The notes under the pieces are model-generated. The model made no database searches. It was not told the DNA's origin and saw only the letters and a list, made by a program, of their open reading frames with translations. A DNA stretch of 64,000 bases, from the NCBI GenBank assembly GCA_964598535.1, contig CAZRCI010000004.1, positions 62,001 through 126,000 on the forward strand, given 5' to 3'. This document shows, piece after piece, positions 26,290-35,227 of this stretch. A program made the translations under genes and the position numbers. Position 1 is the first letter of the stretch, and the number at the start of each line of letters is the position of its first letter. Source of the stretch: JALHMI01 sp964598535. GTDB taxonomy: Bacteria > Planctomycetota > Planctomycetia > Pirellulales > PALSA-1355.

Positions 26290-27099
26290 CTAGCGAGCTT
26301 CGGCGTTTTTAGCAGATTCCGCCTGTAGTCGAGCATATTCGTCTCGAATTACTTCGGCGCCGTACTTACGTTCCAGCCGCCGCACGGTGAAGTGCCCGCG
26401 GGCCATGTCCTGAAAGTGATTGATGAATACCAGGTTGATCGCGGCTCCGCCCGCCGCGCCGATAGCCGGGAGCGACTGGGCGGCGAACTTAGCCGAGACC
26501 GGCACCTTGAACCGGGCCGCGATTTTGGCGATCAGTTGCACAAGCGCTGGAGCGCCTTCTTCGACGATGCCTCTTTCGGCGACGTAGCGGGCTGCTTCGG
26601 TCACGGACCGCGCTAACATGGTTCGAGTGGCATAGTATCCCATCTCCGCGGCGTCGTCGCTCGGCGCTCGACTACCAATCGCAAACACCTCGATACAGGC
26701 CAATTGCGTTTCGGTGGCGCGGATGTCCTCTCCCTGGCCGCGCGCGATATCCGCAACCGAGCGCAGGATCAGCGTGGTCGAAACGGGAAGTTCGATTGCC
26801 AACGCCGGCAGACCAAAAGCTCCGCCCACGGCTCCGCTCAACGTTGCCATTGCCGTATGAATGCGCCGCGAGGGCCGGATCCCGCGCTCGCTGCTCATGG
26901 TCGACGTTGCCAGCCGAACAGCGGCTCGCAGAGCGGCGTCGGTCGTATCGCTGATGCGCTGCTGCACATCTCGCGGCAGGACGCTTAATCCGTATTCAAT
27001 CGGCCGGCCAAGCACATTGGTGATCTGGACCGCCAGGCCGGGGTTCTCGAGCGTGGTCACCGCGTCGCGCAGCGATTCCAGATCGTCAGGTTCGAGGGG
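26290..27099 (-). CDS. EcsC family protein (269 aa)
   Basis: The protein is Ala-rich and mostly helical, with a glycine-rich hydrophobic segment (LSGAVGGAFGLPALAIELPVS), the block RSVADIARGQGE, and FKVPVSAKFAAQSLPAIGAAGGAAIN followed by HFQDMARGHFTVRRLERKYG. These are characteristic of the EcsC family, whose biochemical role is not settled; Bacillus EcsC is linked to an ABC transporter. The first ATG of the open frame lies 16 codons upstream, but MPLEPDDLESL is the natural start. It converges with the EEP gene, 11 bases apart, with a weak hairpin at 26276-26298. Confidence 0.8.
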   Translation of the reverse strand, partial: PLEPDDLESLRDAVTTLENPGLAVQITNVLGRPIEYGLSVLPRDVQQRISDTTDAALRAAVRLATSTMSSERGIRPSRRIHTAMATLSGAVGGAFGLPALAIELPVSTTLILRSVADIARGQGEDIRATETQLACIEVFAIGSRAPSDDAAEMGYYATRTMLARSVTEAARYVAERGIVEEGAPALVQLIAKIAARFKVPVSAKFAAQSLPAIGAAGGAAINLVFINHFQDMARGHFTVRRLERKYGAEVIRDEYARLQAESAKNAEAR

Positions 27100-27211
27100 C
27101 ATGCTGAGGGTTCCACACAAGAGATGAGTATGAGGAGCGCAGTTCAATTATTGCACTCATCCCCGCGAGGAAAAGCTCGCTTCGCTGGGAAGCGTTGTGG
27201 CTCGCGGCGAG

Positions 27212-28279
27212 TCAGCTCGCCCGTACCGTGGCGGCAATCGCTTCGCGCGTGACGGGCTCGATAATTCCCCGCTCGCAGATGATCGCCTTGATCAGTCGGG
27301 CCGGCGTGACATCGAACGCCGGGTTGTAAACCTGCACGCCCTCGGGCGCCGTTGCACGGCCGAAGCCATGCGTAACCTCGCGTGGGTCGCGCTGTTCGAT
27401 GGGAATCTGGCTGCCGTCGCGCAGCGACAGGTCGAACGTGCTCGTTGGCGCGGCGACGTAAAACGGAAGGTTGTGTGCCGCGGCCAGCAACGCCACGCCA
27501 TAGGTGCCGATCTTGTTCGCGGCATCGCCGTTGGCCGCAATTCGATCGGCGCCGGTCACCACGGCCGATACGCGCCCTTCGTACATGACCTGGGCGGCCA
27601 TCGAGTCGCAGATCAGCGTTACTTCGATCCCGCGCTGCTGGAGCTCCCAGGCGGTCAGCCGCGCGCCTTGCAGCAGTGGCCGCGTCTCGTCGGCGTATAC
27701 GTGCAGACGTTTCCCCATTTCTTGCGCCGCGAAAAATAGCGCGAGCGCCGTGCCATAGTCACTCGTGGCCAGCCCGCCGGCGTTGCAATGGGTAAGCACA
27801 CCTTGCCCGTCGTGCAGCAAAGAGGCTCCATGCCGGCCAATGTCGCGGCACATTTGCCGATCCTCGGCCTCGATCGCCTGGGCCTCGGCCAACAGCGCCT
27901 CGGCAAGGTGGCGTGGCGGTAGCGATCCTCGCAGTCCCAGGGCCTTGGCACGCATGCGCTCCAGCGCCCAAAACAGGTTAACCGCCGTCGGGCGGCTGGT
28001 CGCCAGGTATTGCGTCACGCGCTCCAGCCGGTCGAGCAACGCTGCTTCGTCGCCACCGAGCGCCGGTTGGAGGCCCACGCATACGCCATAGGCCGCCGCG
28101 ACGCCGATCGCCGGCGCCCCGCGAACACGTAGAGACTTGATCGCCTCCCATACGGTTTCAACATCGCGGCAAGCAATGTGCGTCAGCTCGCTGGGTAGCA
28201 GGGTTTGGTCAATCAGTTGCAGATGGCCGTCGGCGCCGCCAATCCAGCACAGCGTCGCGGAAGCAGATGGAATAGACAT
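27212..28279 (-). CDS. mtnA: S-methyl-5-thioribose-1-phosphate isomerase (355 aa)
   Basis: This enzyme converts methylthioribose-1-phosphate to methylthioribulose-1-phosphate in the methionine salvage pathway. The family signatures are present: RVRGAPAIGVAAAYG at 51-65, HCNAGGLAT with the catalytic Cys165, and TGADRIAANGDAANKIGTY with Asp245. Length is normal for the family. No other methionine-salvage gene is in the window, so the gene is separated from its pathway partners. Confidence 0.95.
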   Translation of the reverse strand: MSIPSASATLCWIGGADGHLQLIDQTLLPSELTHIACRDVETVWEAIKSLRVRGAPAIGVAAAYGVCVGLQPALGGDEAALLDRLERVTQYLATSRPTAVNLFWALERMRAKALGLRGSLPPRHLAEALLAEAQAIEAEDRQMCRDIGRHGASLLHDGQGVLTHCNAGGLATSDYGTALALFFAAQEMGKRLHVYADETRPLLQGARLTAWELQQRGIEVTLICDSMAAQVMYEGRVSAVVTGADRIAANGDAANKIGTYGVALLAAAHNLPFYVAAPTSTFDLSLRDGSQIPIEQRDPREVTHGFGRATAPEGVQVYNPAFDVTPARLIKAIICERGIIEPVTREAIAATVRAS

Positions 28280-28571
28280 GCCGGGATTTTAGCAGCGAGC
28301 GGGCGGTCCGGGCAGGCGGGTGGAAGGTGCCCGTGGTAATTCGATTCCGAGGTCAGGGCAATCTCACCCCGGAGCCGTCCATCTTGCTAAAGTGTCGGAA
28401 AAAGTGAGCAGTGACGCGGGGACTGGGGAGGCGCATGCGGGGTTCGCCCCAGCCGCGCTCTTCCTGGGGGGCTGTACGATGAAGGGGCCGATGGGTGGTA
28501 ACTGGCGGCGCACCGTGTTAATCTACCTACCGAACGGACGGTAGGTTCTCCGCCGCAAGGAGTCGTCGAAC

Positions 28572-29045
28572 GTGAAGCGAAGCGAATTGCCCCCAGCCGT
28601 GGCCAGGTTGCTGGACGAGTATCCGATCGTCGTTACGACGATGGTCGGCTGGGGCGATATGGATGCCAACCATCACGTGAACAACGTGATGTACTTTCGC
28701 TATGTCGAACATGCCCGGCTGCACTATTTTCGCATCCTGGGATTTTCGCGTTCGCAACACGAGACCGGCATCGGGCCGATCCTGGCGTGGGCCGATTGCC
28801 GGTTTCGGCGGCCGCTCGAATACCCCGACACGGTCAGCATCGGGATCCGAATTCGCGACGTGGAGAGCGATCGCTTCACGATGGATTCGATCATCGTGAG
28901 CCATAAGCTCGAGGATGTCGCTGCCGTCGGGCAGCAGAAACTGGTTTCTTACGATTACCGTGCCAACCACAAGGCCCCGCTACCGGACGCTATTCGCCGG
29001 TGCATCGAGCAGTACGAAAGCGGCGCGATCCAAGACGATTCGTGA
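28572..29045 (+). CDS. Hotdog-fold acyl-CoA thioesterase (157 aa)
   Basis: The 4HBT hotdog domain shows GWGDMDANHHVNNVMYFRYVEHAR, with the Asp in GDMDANHHVNN as likely catalytic residue, then ADCRFRRPLEYPDTVSI and a helical end. Such enzymes hydrolyse acyl-CoA thioesters, similar to YbgC and FadM. The start is a GTG at 28572 with AAGGAG nine bases before it. It is followed 83 bases later by an SDR reductase on the same strand, which may mean shared fatty acid metabolism. Confidence 0.85.
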   Translation: MKRSELPPAVARLLDEYPIVVTTMVGWGDMDANHHVNNVMYFRYVEHARLHYFRILGFSRSQHETGIGPILAWADCRFRRPLEYPDTVSIGIRIRDVESDRFTMDSIIVSHKLEDVAAVGQQKLVSYDYRANHKAPLPDAIRRCIEQYESGAIQDDS

Positions 29046-29128
29046 ACCAGACGTGGCGCTCAGACGCCGCCGTCAATCCAGCCGTTGCATCTTACGACAA
29101 CCATCTACCATTCGGGGGAATTCCAGCG

Positions 29129-29893
29129 ATGTACAACTCGATCAATCTTGAAGGCCGCGTGGCCCTCGTCACCGGCGGCGGGCGCGGTATCGGCAAGGCC
29201 ATTACCAAACGGCTTGCCGGCGCCGGCGCCTTGGTTGCGATCGCCAGTCGCAAGCTCGAGAATCTGACGGCTACGGTCGAGGAGTTCAAGGATCTGCCCG
29301 GAAAGATCATACCGGTGGAGTGTCACGTTGGCCGTGCCGATCAACTCGAGCAGCTCGTGGCGACCGTGGAAAAGGAATTCGGCGCCGTCGACATTCTGGT
29401 CAACAATAGCGCAACGAATATTGGTCAGGGACCATCGCTCAATGTGACCGATGACATGCTCGATAAGATGATCGAGGTGAACATCAAGGCCGCGCTGCGG
29501 CTCGTTCGGCTTACCGTTCCGGGAATGATCAAGAAGGGCAAAGGCTCGATCATCAACATCGCTTCGATCGCCGGACTGCACCCGCAGCCGGGCGGATTGC
29601 TCTATAGCTTTACCAAGGCGGGGCTGATCATGATGACTCGCACCTGGGCCTGCGAATTTGGAAAGACCGGAGTCCGGGTAAATGCCATCGCTCCGGGCCT
29701 GATCCAAACCGACTTCAGCGAGTTCTTCTGGAAAAACGAGGGACACGTCAAGCGGCTCGAGGCCACGCAACCGATTCCGCGCGTCGGCCAGATCGATGAA
29801 ATCGGGATGGGCGCGCTGTACCTGGCTTCGGACGAGTCGTCGTTCGTCACCGGGCAGGTGCTCGTGATCGATGGCGGCGCGACGGCAATGTAA
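29129..29893 (+). CDS. Short-chain dehydrogenase/reductase (254 aa)
   Basis: The classical SDR motifs are complete: TGGGRGIG at 15-22 for NAD(P), NNSATN near 92-97, Ser146 and the YSFTK motif with Tyr159 and Lys163. VRVNAIAPGLIQTDF and the VLVIDGGA end are also typical, closest to FabG-like or gluconate-type SDRs. The substrate is not predictable. The ATG at 29129 has GGGGGAA upstream; the longer frame to 29000 lacks a reasonable N-terminus. It follows the thioesterase gene. Confidence 0.9.
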   Translation: MYNSINLEGRVALVTGGGRGIGKAITKRLAGAGALVAIASRKLENLTATVEEFKDLPGKIIPVECHVGRADQLEQLVATVEKEFGAVDILVNNSATNIGQGPSLNVTDDMLDKMIEVNIKAALRLVRLTVPGMIKKGKGSIINIASIAGLHPQPGGLLYSFTKAGLIMMTRTWACEFGKTGVRVNAIAPGLIQTDFSEFFWKNEGHVKRLEATQPIPRVGQIDEIGMGALYLASDESSFVTGQVLVIDGGATAM

Positions 29894-29925
29894 GAGATCG
29901 CCAGGCGGCCTGAGCCAAACATAAC

Positions 29926-29961
29926 GTGGGGCGCGCGACAGACGATTGCCGCGCGCCCCAC
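29926..29961. terminator. Perfect 12-base-pair hairpin between convergent genes
   Basis: GTGGGGCGCGCG (29926-29937) pairs perfectly with CGCGCGCCCCAC (29950-29961) around a 12-base loop. It lies in the 103-base gap between the ends of the SDR gene and the Cys-rich gene, so it probably terminates both transcripts. Confidence 0.75.
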
Positions 29962-29996
29962 TTATCGCTCCATCTCGCTACGACCAATGCCGGAGC

Positions 29997-30365
29997 TTAA
30001 CCAGCGGCGGCCGGAGCGGCGCAGCAGCTTGGCGCCACGCTAGCCGAAGCGCGTTTGGCTTCGTCCGCACCAGTGCAGCAAGCCTTGCCCTCTTCACAGC
30101 ATTCTGCGCCTTCGAAGCAGCAGGCTTGCGGACTATCGCAGCAACCGAGATCCTTCTCGCAGCAGGCCATGCCTTGCTCGCAACAGCCGAGCCGCTTTTC
30201 CGCGGCGCAGCAGGCCGAGCCGCCGTCCTTGCAGCAGGCAAGCTCGGCTTCACAACAGTTCTTCTTTGCCGTGGACGCCGTGTCGGCCGCCCAGCTCGTG
30301 GCAACCACAATCGCGGCCACAACGAGCAGTGCACTCGCGAGGACCGCGTACATTTTCGTATTCAT
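29997..30365 (-). CDS. Exported Cys-rich protein with CC-x5 repeats (122 aa)
   Basis: Start at 30365 is backed by GGAGAG nine bases upstream. A signal peptide or anchor (about 1-27) precedes a region with ten CC doublets (20 Cys). Most are spaced by exactly five residues (for example GCCEQGMACCEKDLGCC), giving a seven-residue period. The region is otherwise rich in Glu, Ala and Gly. This looks like a metal-binding or disulphide-rich exported protein; metallothionein-like function is inference and I do not recognise the family. It lies at the end of the minus-strand run after ligA, next to a second exported CC-containing protein, so the two may be expressed together. Confidence 0.75.
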   Translation of the reverse strand: MNTKMYAVLASALLVVAAIVVATSWAADTASTAKKNCCEAELACCKDGGSACCAAEKRLGCCEQGMACCEKDLGCCDSPQACCFEGAECCEEGKACCTGADEAKRASASVAPSCCAAPAAAG

Positions 30366-30489
30366 AAGAAAACTCTCCATTCAAGTTGTTGAAAATCAAC
30401 GATTGGATCAACCCGTGAACAACTGCGCGACACACCGCGCATGAACCACCGCAAAACCAACGTTGCGGAAAGCTATGCGCGCAGCGCCA

Positions 30490-30873
30490 TTAGTTGCGCC
30501 ACTGGCAATGGAGAATATTGAGAGGTATCGTTTCGGCTGGCAGGTCACGCTCGAAATGGCGTGGGCTGACGACAGCCGAAGACACGTCCGGCGGTAAGGC
30601 GAAGAACGCCAACATCAATGGCGCGTCATGCAGCGCAGGCGAACTTGCCGGTACGAACGGGCTCAGCTTGCAGCACTCATGCTTGCAACCATCGTTCGAA
30701 TCTTGTGAAACCGGTTCTGAGTGTGGTGCACAGCAAGACCGCTCGGCCGATACGGCTTCGACATCGAGCGGTTGCGTCGCGCCACAGCACGGGTCAAAAA
30801 ACGCGCACGGCGAAAGCGGGAGCGCCACGATCGCTAAGCAGATCCAGACGGCGATGCGGGAAAGAGGACGCAT
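30490..30873 (-). CDS. Exported CC-motif protein of unknown function (127 aa)
   Basis: A signal peptide (about 1-24) is followed by DPCCG, RSCCAP and CKHECCKLSPF, then a proline- and alanine-rich stretch with a hydrophobic segment (PLMLAFFALPPDV) and a short end with one more Cys. His, Cys and acidic residues together suggest metal handling. I recognise no family. It is upstream of the CC-x5 protein, same strand, 124 bases away, and downstream of ligA by 122 bases. Composition is plausible for a real gene but the prediction needs comparison with relatives. Confidence 0.55.
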   Translation of the reverse strand: MRPLSRIAVWICLAIVALPLSPCAFFDPCCGATQPLDVEAVSAERSCCAPHSEPVSQDSNDGCKHECCKLSPFVPASSPALHDAPLMLAFFALPPDVSSAVVSPRHFERDLPAETIPLNILHCQWRN

Positions 30874-30995
30874 ACCCTGATTCTACGGTCGCTGGCTGGA
30901 TTGGTTCAACGCGTTTTTGGGGCCAGCCGCCGCGAGGGTTCTCGCGCGGGGCGAAAAGATGGCCGCAATTCCTTGTGGTTCCCTACCTTGTGGAC

Positions 30996-33005
30996 TTAGT
31001 CCCCTCCGCCGGCGAGCAAGGTTTGAAATTGCTCCTCGGTAAGGATTGGAATTCCAAGTGCCGTGGCCTTATCCAGCTTGCTGCCGGCTTTCTCACCCGC
31101 CACGACGTAGTCCGTATTCTTGGAGACGCTGGACGCCGCCCGGCCGCCGGATTGTGCGATCAGGGCTTGGATTTCGTCGCGCGTGAACTTGGTTAGCGTG
31201 CCGGTTACCACGACCGTTTTGCCGGCGATGCCCGCTATTTGTTGCTTTGGAGGACTGGTGGCCACGAGCTTTACGCCGCGCGATGCCAGGTCGTCGATCG
31301 TCTCGCGGCCAAAGTCGCTATGCAGAAAGTCGTACACGCTTTGTGCGATTACGTCGCCAATTTCGTGAATCGCGGAAATATCTTCCATGCTCGCGTTGCG
31401 GAGGGCTGGCATTTCGTAAAAATGTTCGGCCAGAATCGTCGCCACGCGTGTGCCGACGTGGCGAATCGAGAGGGCATTGAGCAGCCGCGCAAGTCCTCTT
31501 GATTTGCTGGTTTCGATTCCCGCCAGGAGATTTTCCGAGGATTTCGCTCCCATGCGCTCGAGTCCCGTGAGCACGTCCAGCGTCAGGCGGTAGAGATCGC
31601 CGTAGCCGCGCACCGCTCCGGTTTCGACAAGCTGATCGACCAGCTTGTCGCCGAGCCCTTCGATGTCCATCGCGTTGCGGCTTGCGAAGTAGCGAATCCG
31701 CTCCTTCACCTGCGCGGGGCAAACGCGATTCGGACAGCGGATATACACGCCGTTTTCGTCCTTGACGACCGGCGTACCGCATTCCGGACAGCGTGTCGGA
31801 AACGCAAACCGCGGCAATTCACCCTCGCGTTCGGCCTTCTCCACACGCACGATGTGCGGAATGATCTTGCCGGCTTTTTCGACGATCACCACGTCGCCAA
31901 TCCGAACGTCCTTTCGCTCGATCTCATCGGCATTGTGCAGGCTTGCTCGCTTGACGATCGTACCGGCCAGCTCCACCGGTTCGAGGTCGGCCACGGGGGT
32001 GATCGCGCCCGTCTTTCCGACCTGCACGCGGATGTCGAGCAGCCGGGTCTTGGCCTCGTACTTTTCAAACTTGTAGGCCACGAGCCAGCGGGGACTTTTG
32101 CTGGTCGTTCCCAGCCGCTGACGCTGATCGAAGTCGTCGACCTTGATCACAAGTCCATCGACTTCGAAGTCCAACTCGTGCAGCGATTCAATCAGCAGCT
32201 CGCAGTGTTCGACGGCCGTGTCGAAGTCGTCAAATCGCTTGGCCAGCGGCGTCGGGGGCAAGCCATAGCCGCGCAGTTCTTCCAAAAACTGCATGTAGCT
32301 GGTGGCTTGAAGCCCTTCTTGATAACCAATGCCGTGGCAGAATAATCGCAGTCGGCGCTCGGCTGCCAGCCGTGGATCGAGCAGGCGAATGCTTCCGGCG
32401 GCGCAGTTTCGGGTGTTGGCGTAGAGCGGCTGCCCGCGCTGTTGCTGCAACTCGTTCAGTCGTACCAGGTCGCTATTGCGCATGTAAACCTCGCCGCGGA
32501 CTTCTAGCACGCGGGGAGGCATTCCGTCCAAACGCAAGGGGCAGTCGAGCACGGTGCGCATGTTGTGCGTGATATCGTCGCCCGTGCGCCCGTCGCCACG
32601 AGAAGCGGCCTGTACGAGAACGCCGTCTTCATAAGTAAGCGAGACAGCCACGCCATCGATCTTGAGCTCGACGACCCAGCCGATTGGTTCGTCCGGGAGC
32701 AGTTTGGCGATGCGTTCGCCGTATTTGCGTAGCTCGTCGATGCTATAGGTATTGTCGATCGAAAGCATCGGCACGCGATGCACGACGGAAGCCAGCTCGT
32801 CGACCGGAGCGCCGCCCACACGCTGCGTGGGGCTGTCGGGAGTGATCAGCTCCGGGCGGAGGGCCTCTAGGTCTTGTAGTTTCTTGAGCAGCCGATCGTA
32901 TTCGAGATCCGAAATTTCGGGCCGCGCTTCGATGTAGTACAGCCGATCATGGCGGCGAATTTCATCGCGTAGAACGGCGATTTCAGCAGCGGCTTGGGTA
33001 CTCAT
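30996..33005 (-). CDS. ligA: NAD-dependent DNA ligase (669 aa)
   Basis: LigA seals nicks in DNA during replication and repair using NAD+. All parts are present: the Ia domain, the adenylation motif ELKIDG with active Lys115, the OB region, the four-Cys zinc finger (CPECG ... CPNRVC), the helix-hairpin-helix region and a C-terminal BRCT domain (IAGKTVVVTGTLTKFTRDE). Length is standard. The ATG at 33005 is right because ISDLEYDRLL and PTQRVGG fall at usual positions; the 42 extra residues of the longer frame have no homology to the family. It follows a cupin gene by 53 bases. Confidence 0.97.
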   Translation of the reverse strand: MSTQAAAEIAVLRDEIRRHDRLYYIEARPEISDLEYDRLLKKLQDLEALRPELITPDSPTQRVGGAPVDELASVVHRVPMLSIDNTYSIDELRKYGERIAKLLPDEPIGWVVELKIDGVAVSLTYEDGVLVQAASRGDGRTGDDITHNMRTVLDCPLRLDGMPPRVLEVRGEVYMRNSDLVRLNELQQQRGQPLYANTRNCAAGSIRLLDPRLAAERRLRLFCHGIGYQEGLQATSYMQFLEELRGYGLPPTPLAKRFDDFDTAVEHCELLIESLHELDFEVDGLVIKVDDFDQRQRLGTTSKSPRWLVAYKFEKYEAKTRLLDIRVQVGKTGAITPVADLEPVELAGTIVKRASLHNADEIERKDVRIGDVVIVEKAGKIIPHIVRVEKAEREGELPRFAFPTRCPECGTPVVKDENGVYIRCPNRVCPAQVKERIRYFASRNAMDIEGLGDKLVDQLVETGAVRGYGDLYRLTLDVLTGLERMGAKSSENLLAGIETSKSRGLARLLNALSIRHVGTRVATILAEHFYEMPALRNASMEDISAIHEIGDVIAQSVYDFLHSDFGRETIDDLASRGVKLVATSPPKQQIAGIAGKTVVVTGTLTKFTRDEIQALIAQSGGRAASSVSKNTDYVVAGEKAGSKLDKATALGIPILTEEQFQTLLAGGGD

Positions 33006-33058
33006 AAGACGTTGGCGGGCGAACGCAAGGAGGAGCCGAACGGCAACGAACGTACCCC

Positions 33059-33448
33059 CTATTCTATCGGTCGGCTGCATTCGGCCGCTACGGTGACTTT
33101 CTGGCCAACCGAGGAGTTCGGCACGAGGCACAAAAACTTCAGAGGTTTGTCACCGGTATTACGAAACTGATGGACCTCGTCGGGCGTTACCAACACGAAA
33201 TCCCCAGCTCGTAGCGGATGCTCGACGTCGCCTTCCAGGACGACGCCTTCGCCCTCAAGTACAAACACTTCATGCTCATAGGGATGGCTATGCCGGGGCG
33301 TGTAGCCTCCTGGGGCGACTTCGAACTGACGCATGGCGAAGTTCGGCGCGCCGTGCTTTTCGTCGACCAGCCAGCGGACCTGGCAGCCAGCGGCGCCTTC
33401 CATCGTTACCGGCGCCTGGGCGACACGTTCGTAGTGGTCGACCTTCAT
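33059..33448 (-). CDS. Single-domain cupin protein (129 aa)
   Basis: The first cupin motif is complete (GGYTPRHSHPYEHEVFVLEGEG) with His53, His55 and Glu60, and the second has His93 in TPDEVHQFRN. These bind one metal. Small cupins act as isomerases, dioxygenases or sensors; the substrate is unknown. Its start overlaps the stop of the membrane-protein gene upstream by four bases (ATGA), which shows coupling. It ends 53 bases before ligA. Confidence 0.88.
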   Translation of the reverse strand: MKVDHYERVAQAPVTMEGAAGCQVRWLVDEKHGAPNFAMRQFEVAPGGYTPRHSHPYEHEVFVLEGEGVVLEGDVEHPLRAGDFVLVTPDEVHQFRNTGDKPLKFLCLVPNSSVGQKVTVAAECSRPIE

Positions 33449-33774
33449 CGCAAATTCTCCGCGGGTTCGCCCGTCTCGCTTGCCGGTTCGTGTGCCGTAG
33501 GCCGTTCTTTTTCGCGCTCGGATCGCCGCGTGCGTACACCATCAAGCCACATCGCGCCGAACGTGACAATGCCGAGCACGGCCAATTCGCCGCTCATGAT
33601 CGACACGCCATGCGTATCGAGCATCGACATCAGGCCCGGCGATTCTTCCTTTTGTGCGACGGCGCGGTAGGCCATCGTTCCGTAGGCGAAGGTCGTGACG
33701 ACAAACACGACCCCGACGAGCACCACCAAGATATAAAACGGATTGACAGGTTCTTTGGGTTTCGCCACGGCCAC
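33445..33774 (-). CDS. Small two-helix membrane protein (109 aa)
   Basis: Two hydrophobic segments (about 12-36 and 57-80) suggest two membrane helices, followed by a charged Arg/Glu-rich tail. No family is recognised. It is coupled to the cupin gene (overlap ATGA) and follows murD by 38 bases, so it probably belongs to the same transcript. Confidence 0.6.
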   Translation of the reverse strand: MAVAKPKEPVNPFYILVVLVGVVFVVTTFAYGTMAYRAVAQKEESPGLMSMLDTHGVSIMSGELAVLGIVTFGAMWLDGVRTRRSEREKERPTAHEPASETGEPAENLR

Positions 33775-33812
33775 AACTCAACAGCGGAGACGTTGAAGAA
33801 GAGAACGTTGAA

Positions 33813-35177
33813 TTATAGCAGGGTGGCGCCCGCGGGAGCAGGTCCGCCGGCGGGCTCGCTCAGGGCTCGCGACAATTGTCGAAAATGACGCCCGCGCGCG
33901 GCGAAATCAGCGTATTGATCGAAGCTCGCGCAAGCAGGGGATAGCAGGATCGCTTCCTCGGGCTCCGACCGCGCCAGGCACCAATTCAGGGCCTCTGCGA
34001 GCGTTTCACGACGGGCGACCGGCACGACCGCTGAAGCCTTGCGCAGCGCGGCAGACAAGGGCTCTCGCACTTGGCCAAAGACCGCCACGCCGCGCGCTTG
34101 CCGCGCGACCTGGGCGGCCAGCGCCGTAAAGTCGGCGCCTTTCGAAACGCCGCCCAATAACAGCCAGGTTGGCCGTTCCATCGCCGCGAGCGCCGCCAGG
34201 GTCGCACTCGGCGAGGTGGATTTCGAGTCGTTGAAAAAGTGACGTGCGCGAAACGCGCCGACCCACTCGATACGATGTTCGAGCCCGCCGAACGCGGCCA
34301 GCGCGTCGTGGATCGTGGCTTCGTCAATGCCCGCGGCGCGGGCCGCCGTCGCGGCGCAGGCTGCGTTCAGGCGATTGTGTTTTCCCGGCACGCGCAAACG
34401 CGGCAAGCGATCGGGGGCATGCAGCGCGACGAGCGCGGGGCCACATTCTTTCGACCACGACGCCACGGCGCCGTCATGTTGATTCAGGATAACCTGTTGT
34501 GCGAGCAGCAATCGTCGTTTGGCGGCGGCGTAGCTTGCCAGGTCCGAGTGCCAATCGAGATGGTTTGGCGAACAGTTTGTAAGAATCGCGATTTCGGGTA
34601 GCCGAACCTGGAGACTTAGGTGCGCGAGCTGAAAGCTGCTGAGCTCGAGCACGACCCAGTCGTCGCTGGTCATCTGGGGGAGACGGTCGAGCAGGCTTCC
34701 TCCAATGTTGCCGCCCAGCCATGTTCGCCTGCCGGCGCGCGTCAAGATTTCGTGGAGCATCGTGGCGGTTGTCGATTTCCCGTTCGAGCCGCTAATCCCG
34801 ATGATGCGTGCCGGGCAGCGTTCGAGGAACATCTCTATTTCGGAAGTGATCGTGGCGCCAGAGGCGCGGGCGATTGCCAGGCACGGGTGATCCGGCCGCA
34901 CGGCCGGATTGACGACCACGATCTCGGCGCTGGAAAAATCTTCCGGATCGTGACCGCCAAGATGGAGTTGAATCTGTGGGGACGCGCCAAGCCGAGCGAG
35001 AGTCGCATCCAACGTGGCGGCCGTCGCAACATCGCTGATCGTCAGATGCGCGCCGGCACGGGCCAGATACGTTGCCGCGCCGAGCCCGCCGCCGTGCCGC
35101 CCGAGCCCCATGAGCGTGACCTTGCGCCCAGGCAGCTTTGGAAGCTGGCGATCGGCTGCGAAACGAGCTGTCGTCAC
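33813..35177 (-). CDS. murD: UDP-N-acetylmuramoylalanine--D-glutamate ligase (454 aa)
   Basis: MurD adds D-glutamate to UDP-MurNAc-L-Ala in the cytoplasmic part of peptidoglycan synthesis. It shows the Mur ligase signatures: GLGRHGGG near 25-31, the P-loop GSNGKST at 130-136, the NHLDWH segment, FNDSKSTSP and the ATLAAL region. The start is a GTG at 35177, which fits the usual N-terminus LPGRKVTLMGLG. Other mur genes are not in the window. It belongs to a minus-strand run with sirB1-like upstream. A functional murD supports the modern view that planctomycetes make peptidoglycan. Confidence 0.95.
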   Translation of the reverse strand: MTTARFAADRQLPKLPGRKVTLMGLGRHGGGLGAATYLARAGAHLTISDVATAATLDATLARLGASPQIQLHLGGHDPEDFSSAEIVVVNPAVRPDHPCLAIARASGATITSEIEMFLERCPARIIGISGSNGKSTTATMLHEILTRAGRRTWLGGNIGGSLLDRLPQMTSDDWVVLELSSFQLAHLSLQVRLPEIAILTNCSPNHLDWHSDLASYAAAKRRLLLAQQVILNQHDGAVASWSKECGPALVALHAPDRLPRLRVPGKHNRLNAACAATAARAAGIDEATIHDALAAFGGLEHRIEWVGAFRARHFFNDSKSTSPSATLAALAAMERPTWLLLGGVSKGADFTALAAQVARQARGVAVFGQVREPLSAALRKASAVVPVARRETLAEALNWCLARSEPEEAILLSPACASFDQYADFAARGRHFRQLSRALSEPAGGPAPAGATLL

Positions 35178-35227
35178 GAGTTGGGCATCCCTGCCGTTTG
35201 GAATTGAAGCTCGACGAACTGCGAGAA

